Positions 18,012 through 26,737 of a DNA stretch of 64,000 bases are shown here, piece by piece. Below the pieces are notes generated by a model. The model saw only the letters and a program-made list of their open reading frames with translations. It was not told where the DNA came from and ran no database searches. The number at the start of each line of letters is the position of its first letter. Positions within the stretch are counted from its first letter, which is position 1. Origin of the DNA: Microbulbifer variabilis (GTDB lineage: Bacteria > Pseudomonadota > Gammaproteobacteria > Pseudomonadales > Cellvibrionaceae); NCBI RefSeq assembly GCF_023716485.1, contig NZ_CP092418.1, positions 4,248,501 through 4,312,500 of the forward strand. The letters run 5' to 3'. The position numbers and the translations under genes are program-made.

Positions 18012-18647
18012 TTGAAAAGGTTTATTCTGGCTACAGCGATCGCCTTGACAGCTTCAAATACCATAGCACTGGAAAATAACTTTTACCTTAAATCCACTTA
18101 TGGGGCGGTAGATACAGATATTTCAACCCAAGAAGCATTGGAGAGATTTGAAACTAAGCTATCTGACCCTAGTGGGTGGTCTATTACCCTAGGATATCAC
18201 CTCAATAACCATATTGCATTCGAAGGTGGGTTTATAGACCTGGGAGATGCTAAAGGGAGTTATCGACATGAAGAATCGAGCATTGGCGACTGGGGCGGTA
18301 CGAACTACGAGCGTCATATCTATGATTACACCCTCAGCACAGAAGCAACAATACTAGGTCTATTTTTTACTACCGATATTACTAAAGATTTTTATGCTGG
18401 AATACGCATCGGCTATCAATTCTGGGATGAGCACCTTCAAGAAAAAGATGACGTCTTCTTTTGGGACTGGGATGAATATGAAGACATAATAACCACTCAC
18501 AAAACCAATGACGGCAGTGATCTTTATTACGGCATTTCAGTTGGCTGGAACTACAATAAATGGAGTTTGAACCTGGAACACACCACTTTTGAGATGGAAA
18601 AGAGAGAACCAAGGCTTTCCTCTTTGGCACTGACTTACAATTTTTGA
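18012..18647 (+). CDS. Outer-membrane beta-barrel protein (array copy 2)
   Basis: 211 residues. Signal peptide (KRFILATAIALTASNTIA) followed by alternating strands of an eight-stranded OmpX/opacity-like barrel: GWSITLGYHLNNHIAFEGGF, LGLFFTTDITKDFYAGIRIGYQFWDE, YYGISVGWNYNKWSLNLEHT, and a terminal LTYNF whose final Phe is the BAM-recognition signal. Starts with TTG (AAGGA 8 bp upstream), a feature shared by all copies. About half-identical to the copies at 18805 and 20029; surface loops differ most. Function unknown; perhaps a surface-exposed porin or adhesin-like barrel. Confidence 0.85.
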   Translation: MKRFILATAIALTASNTIALENNFYLKSTYGAVDTDISTQEALERFETKLSDPSGWSITLGYHLNNHIAFEGGFIDLGDAKGSYRHEESSIGDWGGTNYERHIYDYTLSTEATILGLFFTTDITKDFYAGIRIGYQFWDEHLQEKDDVFFWDWDEYEDIITTHKTNDGSDLYYGISVGWNYNKWSLNLEHTTFEMEKREPRLSSLALTYNF

Positions 18648-18804
18648 ATCAGTAAAAAATAGACTCACTCTTCTGCCGAGCAGGCTGCAGCGCAGGAGAA
18701 TCAATGACTAATTTTCTACCATATTTATAATTCCAAAGAAAAGCAATTATCATTCACCACCCAACCAGTTAGCTGGTTTCTGTATATTTAATTAAGGATA
18801 CCCT

Positions 18805-19392
18805 TTGAAACAAATAATCCTTGCTTCCGCCATCCTCCTCTCCACATCAAGTACTCTGGCAATGGAAAATACCTGGTATCTAAAATCTACTTACGGAAAA
18901 TTAGACACAGATATCTCAACAGATCTATCTGATCCCAATGCCTGGTCTTTTACATTGGGATATCGCTTTAATAAATTTCTTTCTATAGAAGGTGGCCATG
19001 TAGATCTGGGGGAGGCGAAAGATAAAAAAACCTATTATGGGAGATTTTCTACTAGCATCGACAATCGTACGGTTAGCACAAAAGCAACAACACTTGGTCT
19101 GTTTTTAACCACCGATATCACCAAAGATTTTTACATTGGGTTACGCACAGGGTTTCAACGTTGGGATGAGCATTATGAGAATAATGCAACCTATTCCTAT
19201 CACGGCGATTACAGAGATCACTACACCAAAGAATGGAAACATTGTAATACCAATGATGAGAACGATCTTTATTATGGTGTTTCCGCCGGCTGGAACTACA
19301 ACAATTGGAGCTTGAGTCTAGAGCACACCAGTTTTGAAATGGACGAAAGAAAACCCAGCCTCTCCTCACTGGGACTGACTTACAACTTTTAA
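18805..19392 (+). CDS. Outer-membrane beta-barrel protein (array copy 3)
   Basis: 195 residues, TTG start after AAGGATACCC. Signal peptide KQIILASAILLSTSSTLA. Shares the strands LGLFLTTDITKDFYIGLRTG, YYGVSAGWNYNNWSLSLEHT and the LTYNF terminus with its neighbours. Shorter by about 16 residues because the first loop after DTDIS is deleted, and the long loop (YSYHGDYRDHYTKEWKH) is different. Follows copy 2 by 157 bp without the converging fragment. Confidence 0.85.
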   Translation: MKQIILASAILLSTSSTLAMENTWYLKSTYGKLDTDISTDLSDPNAWSFTLGYRFNKFLSIEGGHVDLGEAKDKKTYYGRFSTSIDNRTVSTKATTLGLFLTTDITKDFYIGLRTGFQRWDEHYENNATYSYHGDYRDHYTKEWKHCNTNDENDLYYGVSAGWNYNNWSLSLEHTSFEMDERKPSLSSLGLTYNF

Positions 19393-19416
19393 AGACTGCC
19401 GCTTATTAATTAATTT

Positions 19417-19441
19417 TTCAGCAGCCAAATCGGCTGCTGAA
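19417..19441 (+). terminator. Hairpin after array copy 3
   Basis: TTCAGCAGCC / GGCTGCTGAA, identical to the hairpin at 17389. Confidence 0.65.
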
Positions 19442-19463
19442 TTTCTCTCGAAAAATTCTAAAG

Positions 19464-19993
19464 TTACTTTATCCCAGCAAACAATACCTCAAACCAACGC
19501 AAGTCCTCCGGCCCCAACTGAGTATTTTTGGCCAGTTTCTTATTCAGATACACGTCATTATATACATGATAAACTGCTCGCTCGGTCAACTCGCGCCAGT
19601 GTTGGCTATTTAGCTCAGGAATTGAGCCACCGGCTAAATTGGGATCGGTCAATGGGTCGTGCTGGGCTTCAGTGGTTCTCAGGGCCAATTCCAATTCTTG
19701 TAGGATCGGATGGATCACTTTGAGGATATTAGATTCGAAGAGTTGCTTCGCACTGCCTCCCCAGCCTTGCGAAGCATTTTTAACTCTTTAATTCCCTTTA
19801 CTTTTCTACGAATGGCTTCAATCAGTTGTAATAGATAGCTATTGACAGTCTCTCCCAGAGGTTGCAACATGCGTGAAATTTGGGGAAGTATAACTGGCAA
19901 ATCAACAGTCACATCAGTACATGATTTATACCGCACATACTTGAGCACATATAACTTCTTCTCTACCAGAATTTCAAACCTCACGATAAACAA
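19464..19993 (-). pseudogene. Second truncated copy of the unknown protein, frameshifted at 19715-19760
   Basis: Two open segments in different frames: 19715-19993 (MFIVRFEILVEKK...) and 19464-19718 (C-terminal 84 codons, matching 20733). Reading the other frame across 19720-19760 restores AKQLFESNILKVIHPIL, which aligns to AKQFSESNTLKVINPIL of the full copy, so a short indel separates the halves. It is very similar to the fragment at 17437, pointing to recent duplication of an already truncated copy. Confidence 0.75.
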
Positions 19994-20028
19994 ACACTAC
20001 TCACCATTTAATTGATTAAGGATATCCC

Positions 20029-20667
20029 TTGAAAAGGTTTATTCTGGCTACAGCGATCGCCTTGTCAGCTTCAAATACCATAGCACTGGAAAATAACTTT
20101 TACCTTAAATCCACTTATGGGTCTGTAGACACAAATATCTCCTCGAAAGATGCGCTCGAGAGCTTTAAAACCAAGCTATCTGACTCTAGTGGATGGTCTA
20201 TTACTCTGGGATATCGCCTCAATAAATTTATTGCTCTCGAAGGTGGATTTGCAGACCTGGGAGATACCGAAGGGAGTTATCGGCATGAAGAGTGGAGCTT
20301 TAGCCAATGGGGCGACGAGATGTCCGAAATCAGTACTATTGATTATAAGATCAGTACAGATACAAAAATACTAGGTCTATTTCTCACCACAGATATTACT
20401 AAAGATTTTTACGCTGGAGCACGCGTAGGATATCAATTATGGGATGAACAATTTCAAAAGAGACATGAATTTTCTGCAAGGTGGGATTGGGGTGACTATC
20501 ATGGCATTAATACTACCGATGAGACCAATGATGGAAGTGACCCTTATTACGGTATTTCTGTTGGCTGGAACAATAACAACTGGAGCTTGAGCTTGGAGCA
20601 TACCATTTTTGAGATGAAAGACAGAAAACCCAGCCTCTCCTCCCTGGGACTGACTTACAATTTCTAA
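20029..20667 (+). CDS. Outer-membrane beta-barrel protein (array copy 4)
   Basis: 212 residues, TTG start after AAGGATATCC. The signal peptide and first 25 residues are almost identical to copy 2. Strands GWSITLGYRLNKFIALEGGF, LGLFLTTDITKDFYAGARVGYQLWDE, NNNWSLSLEHTIFEM and the LTYNF terminus are conserved, while the loops (RHEEWSFSQWGDEM, KRHEFSARWDWGDYHG) diverge. Ends 66 bp from the converging full-length unknown gene, with the shared hairpin between. Confidence 0.85.
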   Translation: MKRFILATAIALSASNTIALENNFYLKSTYGSVDTNISSKDALESFKTKLSDSSGWSITLGYRLNKFIALEGGFADLGDTEGSYRHEEWSFSQWGDEMSEISTIDYKISTDTKILGLFLTTDITKDFYAGARVGYQLWDEQFQKRHEFSARWDWGDYHGINTTDETNDGSDPYYGISVGWNNNNWSLSLEHTIFEMKDRKPSLSSLGLTYNF

Positions 20668-20684
20668 AGACCGCTCTTACTTTT

Positions 20685-20709
20685 TTCAGCAGCCATATTG
20701 GCTGCTGAA
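20685..20709 (+). terminator. Hairpin after array copy 4
   Basis: TTCAGCAGCC / GGCTGCTGAA arms, loop ATATT. Separates convergent genes. Confidence 0.65.
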
Positions 20710-20732
20710 TTTCTCTCTTAAAAATTCTAAAG

Positions 20733-21704
20733 CTACTTTATCCCAGAAAACAATACCTCGAACCAGCGCAAATCCTCCGGCCCCAATTGAGCCTTTTTGG
20801 CCAGTTTCTTATCTCGATACACACCCTTATATACATAATAAACTGCTCGCTCGGTCAACTCGCGCCAGTGTTGGCTATTTAGCTCAGGGATTGAGCCATC
20901 GGCTAAATTGGGATCGGTCAATGGGTCGTGCTGGGCTTCAGTGGTTCTCAGCGCTAATTCCAATTCTTGCAGAATCGGATTGATCACCTTGAGGGTATTA
21001 GATTCAGAAAACTGCTTGGCAACATCTTCCACTGCCTGACGAAGCATTTTTTTGCTCTGTAATTCCGATAGCTTTTCTCCGGCTGGGCGCAAGCCGAATT
21101 TATTGACCAGGCCACTCATACCGGGCAGCACCGCCTTGGCTGCCAGCCCGGCACCGATCAGGGGATTAAACACTGCGGCAACACCCCCAACTAACAGCAT
21201 ACCAACGGTCAATTTTCTATCGAGTTTATCGATATCATCCGCCAGTCTTTCGAGAGAACTCTTTCCCGAATTTCCCCTTTCCAGGGATAACTCTACGGCG
21301 CTCTCCACCATAAATTTACGTAAACTCCCCTCATAATAGGAGTTGGGAAAGTGAAATATTCGGCGTTTGGGTAGATCATTTACCTCTGGGGCATCATCAG
21401 GCAAACAACGCATTGTGTGCAGAGTAAAGCCAGTTTGTGAGAGCTTATAGGGAATTACAAAGTAATGTTTTTCATCGTATCTCTGCACAAAATTCTCACT
21501 GCGCTCCGCAGAAGAAAATATTGGCAGTCCAGCAACTACTTCTTGAAAAACTTTTAAACTGCCGGTGATTTCAGCTGGCACTTTACGGGAAAGGTCAACC
21601 AGGCCCTTCTTGCCTTTATCGAAATATTGTTTCATATCTATTGATTCACAGAGAAATCGAGAAAAAGCTGGCCTGATCTGCAGTATCCGCATCCCCTCGG
21701 CCAT
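20733..21704 (-). CDS. Unknown protein with a Gly/Ala-rich hydrophobic segment
   Basis: 323 residues; I do not recognise the family. N-terminal half is soluble (KHYFVIPYKLSQTGFTLHTM strands near 95). A Gly/Ala-rich hydrophobic stretch (LTVGMLLVGGVAAVFNPLIG, about 167-186, and on to about 200) could insert in a membrane. The C-terminal 84 residues are charged and helical and are the part preserved in the decayed copies at 17437 and 19464. A second start at MKQYFDKGKKG (21635) is possible; neither has a well-spaced ribosome site. This is the only intact member of its local family. Confidence 0.65.
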   Translation of the reverse strand: MAEGMRILQIRPAFSRFLCESIDMKQYFDKGKKGLVDLSRKVPAEITGSLKVFQEVVAGLPIFSSAERSENFVQRYDEKHYFVIPYKLSQTGFTLHTMRCLPDDAPEVNDLPKRRIFHFPNSYYEGSLRKFMVESAVELSLERGNSGKSSLERLADDIDKLDRKLTVGMLLVGGVAAVFNPLIGAGLAAKAVLPGMSGLVNKFGLRPAGEKLSELQSKKMLRQAVEDVAKQFSESNTLKVINPILQELELALRTTEAQHDPLTDPNLADGSIPELNSQHWRELTERAVYYVYKGVYRDKKLAKKAQLGPEDLRWFEVLFSGIK

Positions 21705-21770
21705 CCCCCCTTGTGAAACACCTCCCTATGCCCTCTAATAAAAGCATAACTACCTTAGGAAATGACGTCT

Positions 21771-22106
21771 TTAGTTTGCCTCAGCATAAATCCAGGCTTC
21801 TATACCAGATTTCAATTTGGCGGCAACCCGCTGATAGGCATCCACTTCATAGGCATCAGACTGAGCAAGCTCTTCGGCAGAAATTTCAAAGACCATACCC
21901 TCAACCGTATCAGAAGAACGCCCTGTGTACTTCAGTATGGGGTGAAACTCCTTGCCGCTAGTTTGCACAACTTGTGGATCAATAATTCTTATTTCAGAAA
22001 GCTGGTAACCAATTAAAGTATCCTCAGATCCTTGTAACTTACGGCCAAAAGTCTCCAGTTGTACATTCTCTTGCTGAAGAGTGCCGTAGGAAAATAAACG
22101 CTCCAT
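21771..22106 (-). CDS. Gamma-glutamylcyclotransferase-like (AIG2-family) protein
   Basis: 111 residues, a small GGCT/AIG2 fold. The family opening is FSYGTLQ (residues 5-11), and VEGMVFEISAEELAQSDAYE near residue 68 carries the conserved acidic residue, followed by YQRVAAKLKSGIEAWIY. Family members cyclise gamma-glutamyl amines or are uncharacterised. AGGGGTT precedes the ATG. Single gene. Confidence 0.88.
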   Translation of the reverse strand: MERLFSYGTLQQENVQLETFGRKLQGSEDTLIGYQLSEIRIIDPQVVQTSGKEFHPILKYTGRSSDTVEGMVFEISAEELAQSDAYEVDAYQRVAAKLKSGIEAWIYAEAN

Positions 22107-22538
22107 AAATTAACCCCTGATCCCGCTAATGAATAGTTCACTAATGTGGCAAATCCGCTGGTACTTTATCGGCTAAAGACCCCGCTAAAGAAATCTCTTT
22201 AAGATAATTCCTCAGATTGGAGCCCTAACGCCTATCAACCCCTTCGCAAACCATTCTTGCAAATGTATGTGAGATTAATAACCAGCAATTCACTTATTCC
22301 TTTTTGATGTGACTGGCCCAAGACACGGACCTTACCATCCCTTGGACCTGCATTGGTGAAAACCTGTGCTAACCCATCCCGCAGCTGAGGCCGAGTATAC
22401 GGGGAGCTGCTTTGGGGAAATCTCTGACCTGCGCCGTGCTCCTGATTGGGTGCTAGGGATATCGCACCCTGGCAGGCAATGGTTAGGCTCTAAATCCATG
22501 GTTGTTTACACGGCCCACTGGCAATAGAGAGGTGTGTA
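22107..22538. other. Gene-free stretch upstream of the L,D-transpeptidase
   Basis: 432 bp with no credible coding sequence. The distal half (22310-22510) is GC-richer than its surroundings and includes a hairpin GGGTGC ... GCACCC (22448-22469). It might hold a structured leader or small RNA, but I match it to no known riboswitch. Confidence 0.35.
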
Positions 22539-23378
22539 ATGCATAACCGACCTTCGCTGCAAAACCATCAAACTATACCTACACGACAGAAATCATCCCT
22601 ACAAAAAGTACAAGGAGCTCTACGTAAAAACGCTTCGTTCGCCGCTGCGCTAATGGTTGTTGGATCGGCAATATTGGCCCCCCTGGCCTATGCTGCGGAT
22701 TATTCCAATCCCTATTCCCGCCAGGGCTCAAGGTATGTCGCTCATCAGGGGCATGGAGGGCATTATGACCGGCACTCCAGATATAGCAGGGATTACAGGT
22801 ACCGGAGAGAGTATAGGGGACACTCCCGATACAATAGGAATCAAAGGAGCTACTCTCGATACAGCAGGAACCAAAGGGCATATTCTCGATACGGCAGATA
22901 CCAACAAGCTCAACCACAAAATAGCCGGCATATGTGGTTTAAAGGCCATGTACAAGGTACACCGCGTATTGTGATCGACTTAAGTGACCAGATGGCCTAC
23001 TTCTATAAGGGAGGACGTCTCGCCGGTATGTCCCCGGTCTCTACCGGTAAACCAGGCCACCGAACTCCTACTGGTAACTTTCGTATTTCACAGAAGAAAT
23101 ACAGCCACCGCTCCAACCTGTACGGTCACTATATAAGCTCTCGTGGCCAAGTACTGCGCAGTAATGTGGATGTACGCCGCCATCGCAAGCCTGCCGGGTC
23201 TCGCTTCCGCGGAGCCTCAATGGATTACATGATGCGGATTAATGGCCCAGTCACCATGCATGCCGGTTATGTACCCGGTTACCCGGCCTCCCATGGCTGT
23301 ATCCGCATCCCCTGGCATATGGCGAAGATTTTCTACCGCCACGCCAGAGTCGGCACAAAGGTATCTGTTGTGCCTTAG
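22539..23378 (+). CDS. L,D-transpeptidase (YkuD domain) with Arg/Tyr-rich linker
   Basis: 279 residues. A hydrophobic N-terminal segment (FAAALMVVGSAILAPLAYA) for export, then a basic low-complexity linker (about 55-125) made of SRYSRNQRAY-like decapeptides, then a YkuD domain (about 135-279) with MHAGYVPGYPASHGCIRIPW, where Cys254 is the catalytic thiol. It cross-links peptidoglycan or attaches proteins to it. The Arg/Tyr linker may bind peptidoglycan or anionic polymers. ATG preceded by GAGAGGTG. Monocistronic, ended by a strong terminator. Confidence 0.9.
   Translation: MHNRPSLQNHQTIPTRQKSSLQKVQGALRKNASFAAALMVVGSAILAPLAYAADYSNPYSRQGSRYVAHQGHGGHYDRHSRYSRDYRYRREYRGHSRYNRNQRSYSRYSRNQRAYSRYGRYQQAQPQNSRHMWFKGHVQGTPRIVIDLSDQMAYFYKGGRLAGMSPVSTGKPGHRTPTGNFRISQKKYSHRSNLYGHYISSRGQVLRSNVDVRRHRKPAGSRFRGASMDYMMRINGPVTMHAGYVPGYPASHGCIRIPWHMAKIFYRHARVGTKVSVVP
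22823..22912 (+). repeat. Three 30-bp tandem repeats inside the L,D-transpeptidase gene
   Basis: Units at 22823, 22853 and 22883 share CTCGATAC.GCAGGAACCAA and encode SRYSRNQRAY-like decapeptides. In-frame units, so copy number can vary without frameshift. Confidence 0.7.
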
Positions 23379-23412
23379 GTAAAATCTAGACACGTGTGAA
23401 AAGGCACCATAA

Positions 23413-23440
23413 AAAAGGCGGACTATTAAGTCCGCCTTTT
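23413..23440 (+). terminator. Bidirectional terminator
   Basis: AAAAGGCGGACT / AGTCCGCCTTTT, 12-bp perfect arms with a 4-nt loop. Serves the convergent L,D-transpeptidase and symporter genes. Confidence 0.88.
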
Positions 23441-23462
23441 TCTTTGCCTGGAAAAACATCTG

Positions 23463-24869
23463 CTATTGAGAGGCCTCTGCCCCCTCCCGCTTTGCGACTT
23501 CCATACGGGTGAAATACGCATGCGCTGCACGGTTTACATGCCGTGCCAGCAGTAATGTGGAAACCATAGTGGGCACAGCCATTACGGCGTACATGCCAAT
23601 AATAATGCTGTTGACCGCGCTCAGAGAAGCCACCGCACCCAATACAATCAGTATCATATAGAGCCAGGTATAAAGGCCCTGCCAGCGGCCGCCAAAAAGA
23701 AAAACATAGCACTTCATACCGTAATACCAGCAGGTGACGATGGTGCTAAAAGCCAGTGGTAGGACCATTAGCAGTAGCAAAATTGGACCAAACTGCCCAA
23801 ATACCTGAGAAAATGCCTGTGCAGTCAGGGTAACGCCGGCAATATCCCCTTCCTGCTGCCAAGCGCCAGTCAGTAGTATCACCAGGGCAGTGCAAGTGCA
23901 GATAACCAGTGTGTCTACAATGGGGCCCAGCATGGCAACCACGCCTTCTCGAACGGGCTCACGGGTTTTCGCTGCACCATGGGCTAAAGACTCTGTGCCT
24001 ATACCCGCCTCATTAGAAAATGCGCCCCGGCTCACCCCTACTGTGATTACCGAACCCAGAGTACCTCCAGCAATAGCTTGACCGCTGAAAGCATCGGAGA
24101 AAATTAGCGCAAATGCTGCCGGTACCTGCTCCCAGAAGCTGGCAATTACCACAAGGGTCATGCCCAAATAAAGCAGCACCATGCCCGGCACTACTCTTGC
24201 GGAGAATTTACCAATACGCTGGATACGCCCGGCAATAACGTAGGCCGATGCAACAGCAATTAATAAGCCAATAACAAAATCAAAAGTGAGTGAACCTCCG
24301 GGTGCTACCCAACCCAAGGGCTCAGCAAAAGACTCGCGCAGTAGCTGCGTGGTTTGATTGGACTGAAACACCGGCAACATACCGCAGAGTCCCGCCACGG
24401 CAAACAGTACTGCCAGCGGCATCCAACGCTGGCCCAACCCCTCACGAATAACATACATGGGGCCACCTTGCAGTTCCCCAGAGGCATCGCAACCGCGAAA
24501 CATCACCGCCAGCGTCGCTGTATAGAACTTGGTAGCTACCCCCACCAGGGCAGTTATCCACATCCAGAAAATCGCCCCAGGCCCACCAATCGTAATTGCG
24601 ATGGCAACCCCGGAAATATTGCCCAACCCCAAGGTTCCCGACAGCGCTGTGGAGAGTGCTTGGCTATGATTCACTTGGCCAGGGTCATTGGGGTCATCAT
24701 ATCGGCCACTTAAAAGCCCAATACTGTGCCCAAGATGGCGATAGGGACGGCCACGAGAATAGATTAATAGCGCGAGGCCGCCACCAACGAGTAGTACTAA
24801 TAAGGGGGGCCCCCAGACAAAACTGGCAAAAGCCTCTAATGCCTGATCAATTGCAGGGAATATCGACAT
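23463..24869 (-). CDS. Alanine/glycine:Na+ symporter (AGCS family)
   Basis: 468 residues with about ten to eleven membrane helices. Family signatures seen: QALSTALSGTLGLGNISGVAIAI near residue 70, GGPGAIFWMW, and the SRGAFSNEAGIGTESLAHGAAKT block near residue 285. Imports alanine or glycine with sodium, in keeping with a marine host. Monocistronic with terminators on both sides. Confidence 0.93.
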   Translation of the reverse strand: MSIFPAIDQALEAFASFVWGPPLLVLLVGGGLALLIYSRGRPYRHLGHSIGLLSGRYDDPNDPGQVNHSQALSTALSGTLGLGNISGVAIAITIGGPGAIFWMWITALVGVATKFYTATLAVMFRGCDASGELQGGPMYVIREGLGQRWMPLAVLFAVAGLCGMLPVFQSNQTTQLLRESFAEPLGWVAPGGSLTFDFVIGLLIAVASAYVIAGRIQRIGKFSARVVPGMVLLYLGMTLVVIASFWEQVPAAFALIFSDAFSGQAIAGGTLGSVITVGVSRGAFSNEAGIGTESLAHGAAKTREPVREGVVAMLGPIVDTLVICTCTALVILLTGAWQQEGDIAGVTLTAQAFSQVFGQFGPILLLLMVLPLAFSTIVTCWYYGMKCYVFLFGGRWQGLYTWLYMILIVLGAVASLSAVNSIIIGMYAVMAVPTMVSTLLLARHVNRAAHAYFTRMEVAKREGAEASQ

Positions 24870-24999
24870 AATTTAATTCATTTCCGGTGAGATCCGCCCA
24901 GTCTAGGTACGCTCACACCAGACTGTCAAAATGCCACCATAAAACTTCGTAGCCCCATAAATGCGAAAACTTTGGGAAAACCTGGAATCCCGGCAATAA

Positions 25000-25022
25000 A
25001 AAAGCCCCTAACAGGGGCTTTT
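25000..25022 (-). terminator. Terminator of the MFS permease gene
   Basis: AAAAGCCCCT / AGGGGCTTTT, 10-bp perfect arms, 3-nt loop. Confidence 0.85.
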
Positions 25023-25046
25023 CTAACAATCTTTTACAACTTTTTA

Positions 25047-26552
25047 TCAAGCTGTAGTAGTTGCCTTTAATGCGGGCTCGGGTTCAGAACTCTCCCTCAC
25101 AAGCGCCACCGATATAGCTCCAAGCAACATACACACCCCCGCCAAAACAATGATGTAAATTGCCTGGTTTTCGAAAACTGTTTTCAATATCAAGCCAGCT
25201 ACCAGGGCGGAAACAATCTGCGGGGCTGCGATAGTGAAATTAAAAATCCCCATATAAACACCAGTCTTATCCGCCGGCAGCGAGTCAGAGAGGATCGCAT
25301 AGGGCATCGCCAGAATAGCGGCCCAGGCAATGCCCACACCCACCATCGGTAGCAATAATCCCAGGGCGCCACTGGGTACGGAAACTTCTGTAATCAACAG
25401 ATTCACCTGTGTGGGATCGCCCCCCTGGAAGAACAGGAAGCTGATGTATCCAAAACCGCCCAGTGCCAACGATAGGGAATAAGTGAGCTTACGACCCAAC
25501 ACCTGAGACAAACGGGCCAGGACAATAGAGAAGATCGCTGCGAACAGAGAGTAAGCAGCAAAAATAATTCCTACCCAGTCACCGGCAGCACCCTTAGCGG
25601 CAGCGATATGTGCGGGAATTTCTTTGACGCTTTCCAGATAGGCGGGATCAAACCACTTGGCTTCCACTCCCCAAACGTGCTGAGTGATCGCAGGCGTGGT
25701 GTAAACCCACATAATAAACAGGGCAAACCAGGAGAAGAATTGCACTAGGGCCAGCTGGCGCATGGTTCGCGGCATTTTAATTAGCAGCTGGAAAAAACCG
25801 ATCAAGCGCTTTGCCAGTGGGGCTTTTTGCTGTCTCTCCCGCTCCAGTTGCGCGGAGTCGAGACCTTTATAGGCATTGTACTGCTCCGGCGGATACTCCT
25901 TGGTACGAAGCACAGTCCATAACACACTGCCCAGAAGCACTGTGGCGCCGATATAGAAAGCCCATATAACGGAGGGCGCCACCTCTCCCGCACTGGCAGT
26001 ATTTTCCAGACCGATCACATTAGTCAGGATGAATGGCAACATGGAGCCGAAGATGGCGCCAATGTTAATCAGCAAAGACTGTATCGAGTACCCCAGGGTG
26101 CGCTGCTCTGATGGCACCATGTCGGACACCAGCGCGCGGAAAGGCTGCATGGTCACGTTAAAGGCCGCGTCCATCAGGGCCAACATAACGCCGCCGAAAA
26201 TAATTGGGGCCACTATCGCCACCACAATCCCGGCATTGGGCATAAACGCCATCCCCAGGGCTGCGGCGATGGCACCAAAAAGGATAAAGGGGTTGCGGCG
26301 ACCGAAGCGACTCCAGGTTCGATCCGAGGCCGAACCCACGATCGGCTGTACGATCAGTCCCATGAGCGGCGCTACTATCCAGAACAGGGATAGAGAATGA
26401 AGGTCCGCTCCCAGATCTGAAAGAATCCGACTGGCATTGGCATTTTGCAGGGAAAAGCCAAACTGCACACCGAGAAAGCCGAGACTGACATTCCATACCT
26501 GCCAGAAGGGCAGACGGGGCTGTTGAATAGGATTGGGCTCTGATTGGCTCAT
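25047..26552 (-). CDS. MFS sugar transporter (maltose/maltodextrin permease-like)
   Basis: About 501 residues from MSQSEPNPIQQPRLPFWQVWN; the longer frame from 26606 adds 18 unlikely residues. Twelve hydrophobic helices. The motif GLIVQPIVGSASDRTWSRFGRRNPFIL is the loop-2-3 MFS signature of the SUT/GPH-like maltose transporters found beside maltodextrin receptors in Xanthomonas, Caulobacter and Shewanella. It would carry maltose or short maltodextrins across the inner membrane. Divergent from the GH31 enzyme, with a MalT-like inverted repeat 62 bp upstream of the ATG. Confidence 0.88.
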   Translation of the reverse strand: MSQSEPNPIQQPRLPFWQVWNVSLGFLGVQFGFSLQNANASRILSDLGADLHSLSLFWIVAPLMGLIVQPIVGSASDRTWSRFGRRNPFILFGAIAAALGMAFMPNAGIVVAIVAPIIFGGVMLALMDAAFNVTMQPFRALVSDMVPSEQRTLGYSIQSLLINIGAIFGSMLPFILTNVIGLENTASAGEVAPSVIWAFYIGATVLLGSVLWTVLRTKEYPPEQYNAYKGLDSAQLERERQQKAPLAKRLIGFFQLLIKMPRTMRQLALVQFFSWFALFIMWVYTTPAITQHVWGVEAKWFDPAYLESVKEIPAHIAAAKGAAGDWVGIIFAAYSLFAAIFSIVLARLSQVLGRKLTYSLSLALGGFGYISFLFFQGGDPTQVNLLITEVSVPSGALGLLLPMVGVGIAWAAILAMPYAILSDSLPADKTGVYMGIFNFTIAAPQIVSALVAGLILKTVFENQAIYIIVLAGVCMLLGAISVALVRESSEPEPALKATTTA

Positions 26553-26613
26553 AGGGTCACCGCATCTCTCGTTATGCTTATTTTGCCATTCTGACACGCC
26601 CACCACAGACCTC

Positions 26614-26638
26614 CATCCTCCCCCCAGCGGGGAGGATG
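26614..26638. promoter_or_regulatory. Inverted MalT-box-like operator (site A)
   Basis: CATCCTCCCC - CCAGC - GGGGAGGATG, 10-bp perfect arms. Each arm matches 9 of 10 of the E. coli MalT box GGGGA(T/G)GAGG. Sits between the MFS permease and the GH31 gene. Confidence 0.6.
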
Positions 26639-26737
26639 CGGGCCAGATTCTGCGCTTTAGGATAAACTCAGGCCCAGCGTACGCGTCGGGCCAACACGAA
26701 ACTGTGAACCCTAATCAAGCAACTGAAGTCCCGCGCG

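Larger units (their letters stand above)
16695..20709. repeat. Tandem segmental duplication of barrel gene plus converging fragment
   Basis: The block from the hairpin at 17389 through the start of the barrel gene at 18012 (to about 18200) is nearly repeated from 19417 through about 20215: same hairpin, same converging fragment, same leader and first about 25 codons. The barrel gene occurs four times (16695, 18012, 18805, 20029) and the converging gene three times (17437, 19464, 20733). The 18012 copy is followed directly by 18805 with no converging fragment, so duplication was uneven or followed by deletion. Confidence 0.8.

Noticed and set aside
22310..22510. 6S RNA or a known riboswitch in the L,D-transpeptidase leader
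   Set aside because: Some hairpin potential, but no conserved core of 6S RNA, TPP, yybP-ykoY or guanidine classes could be matched by eye.
22740..22930. CRISPR-like or minisatellite repeat
   Set aside because: The units are contiguous, without spacers, and are coding repeats of the L,D-transpeptidase linker.
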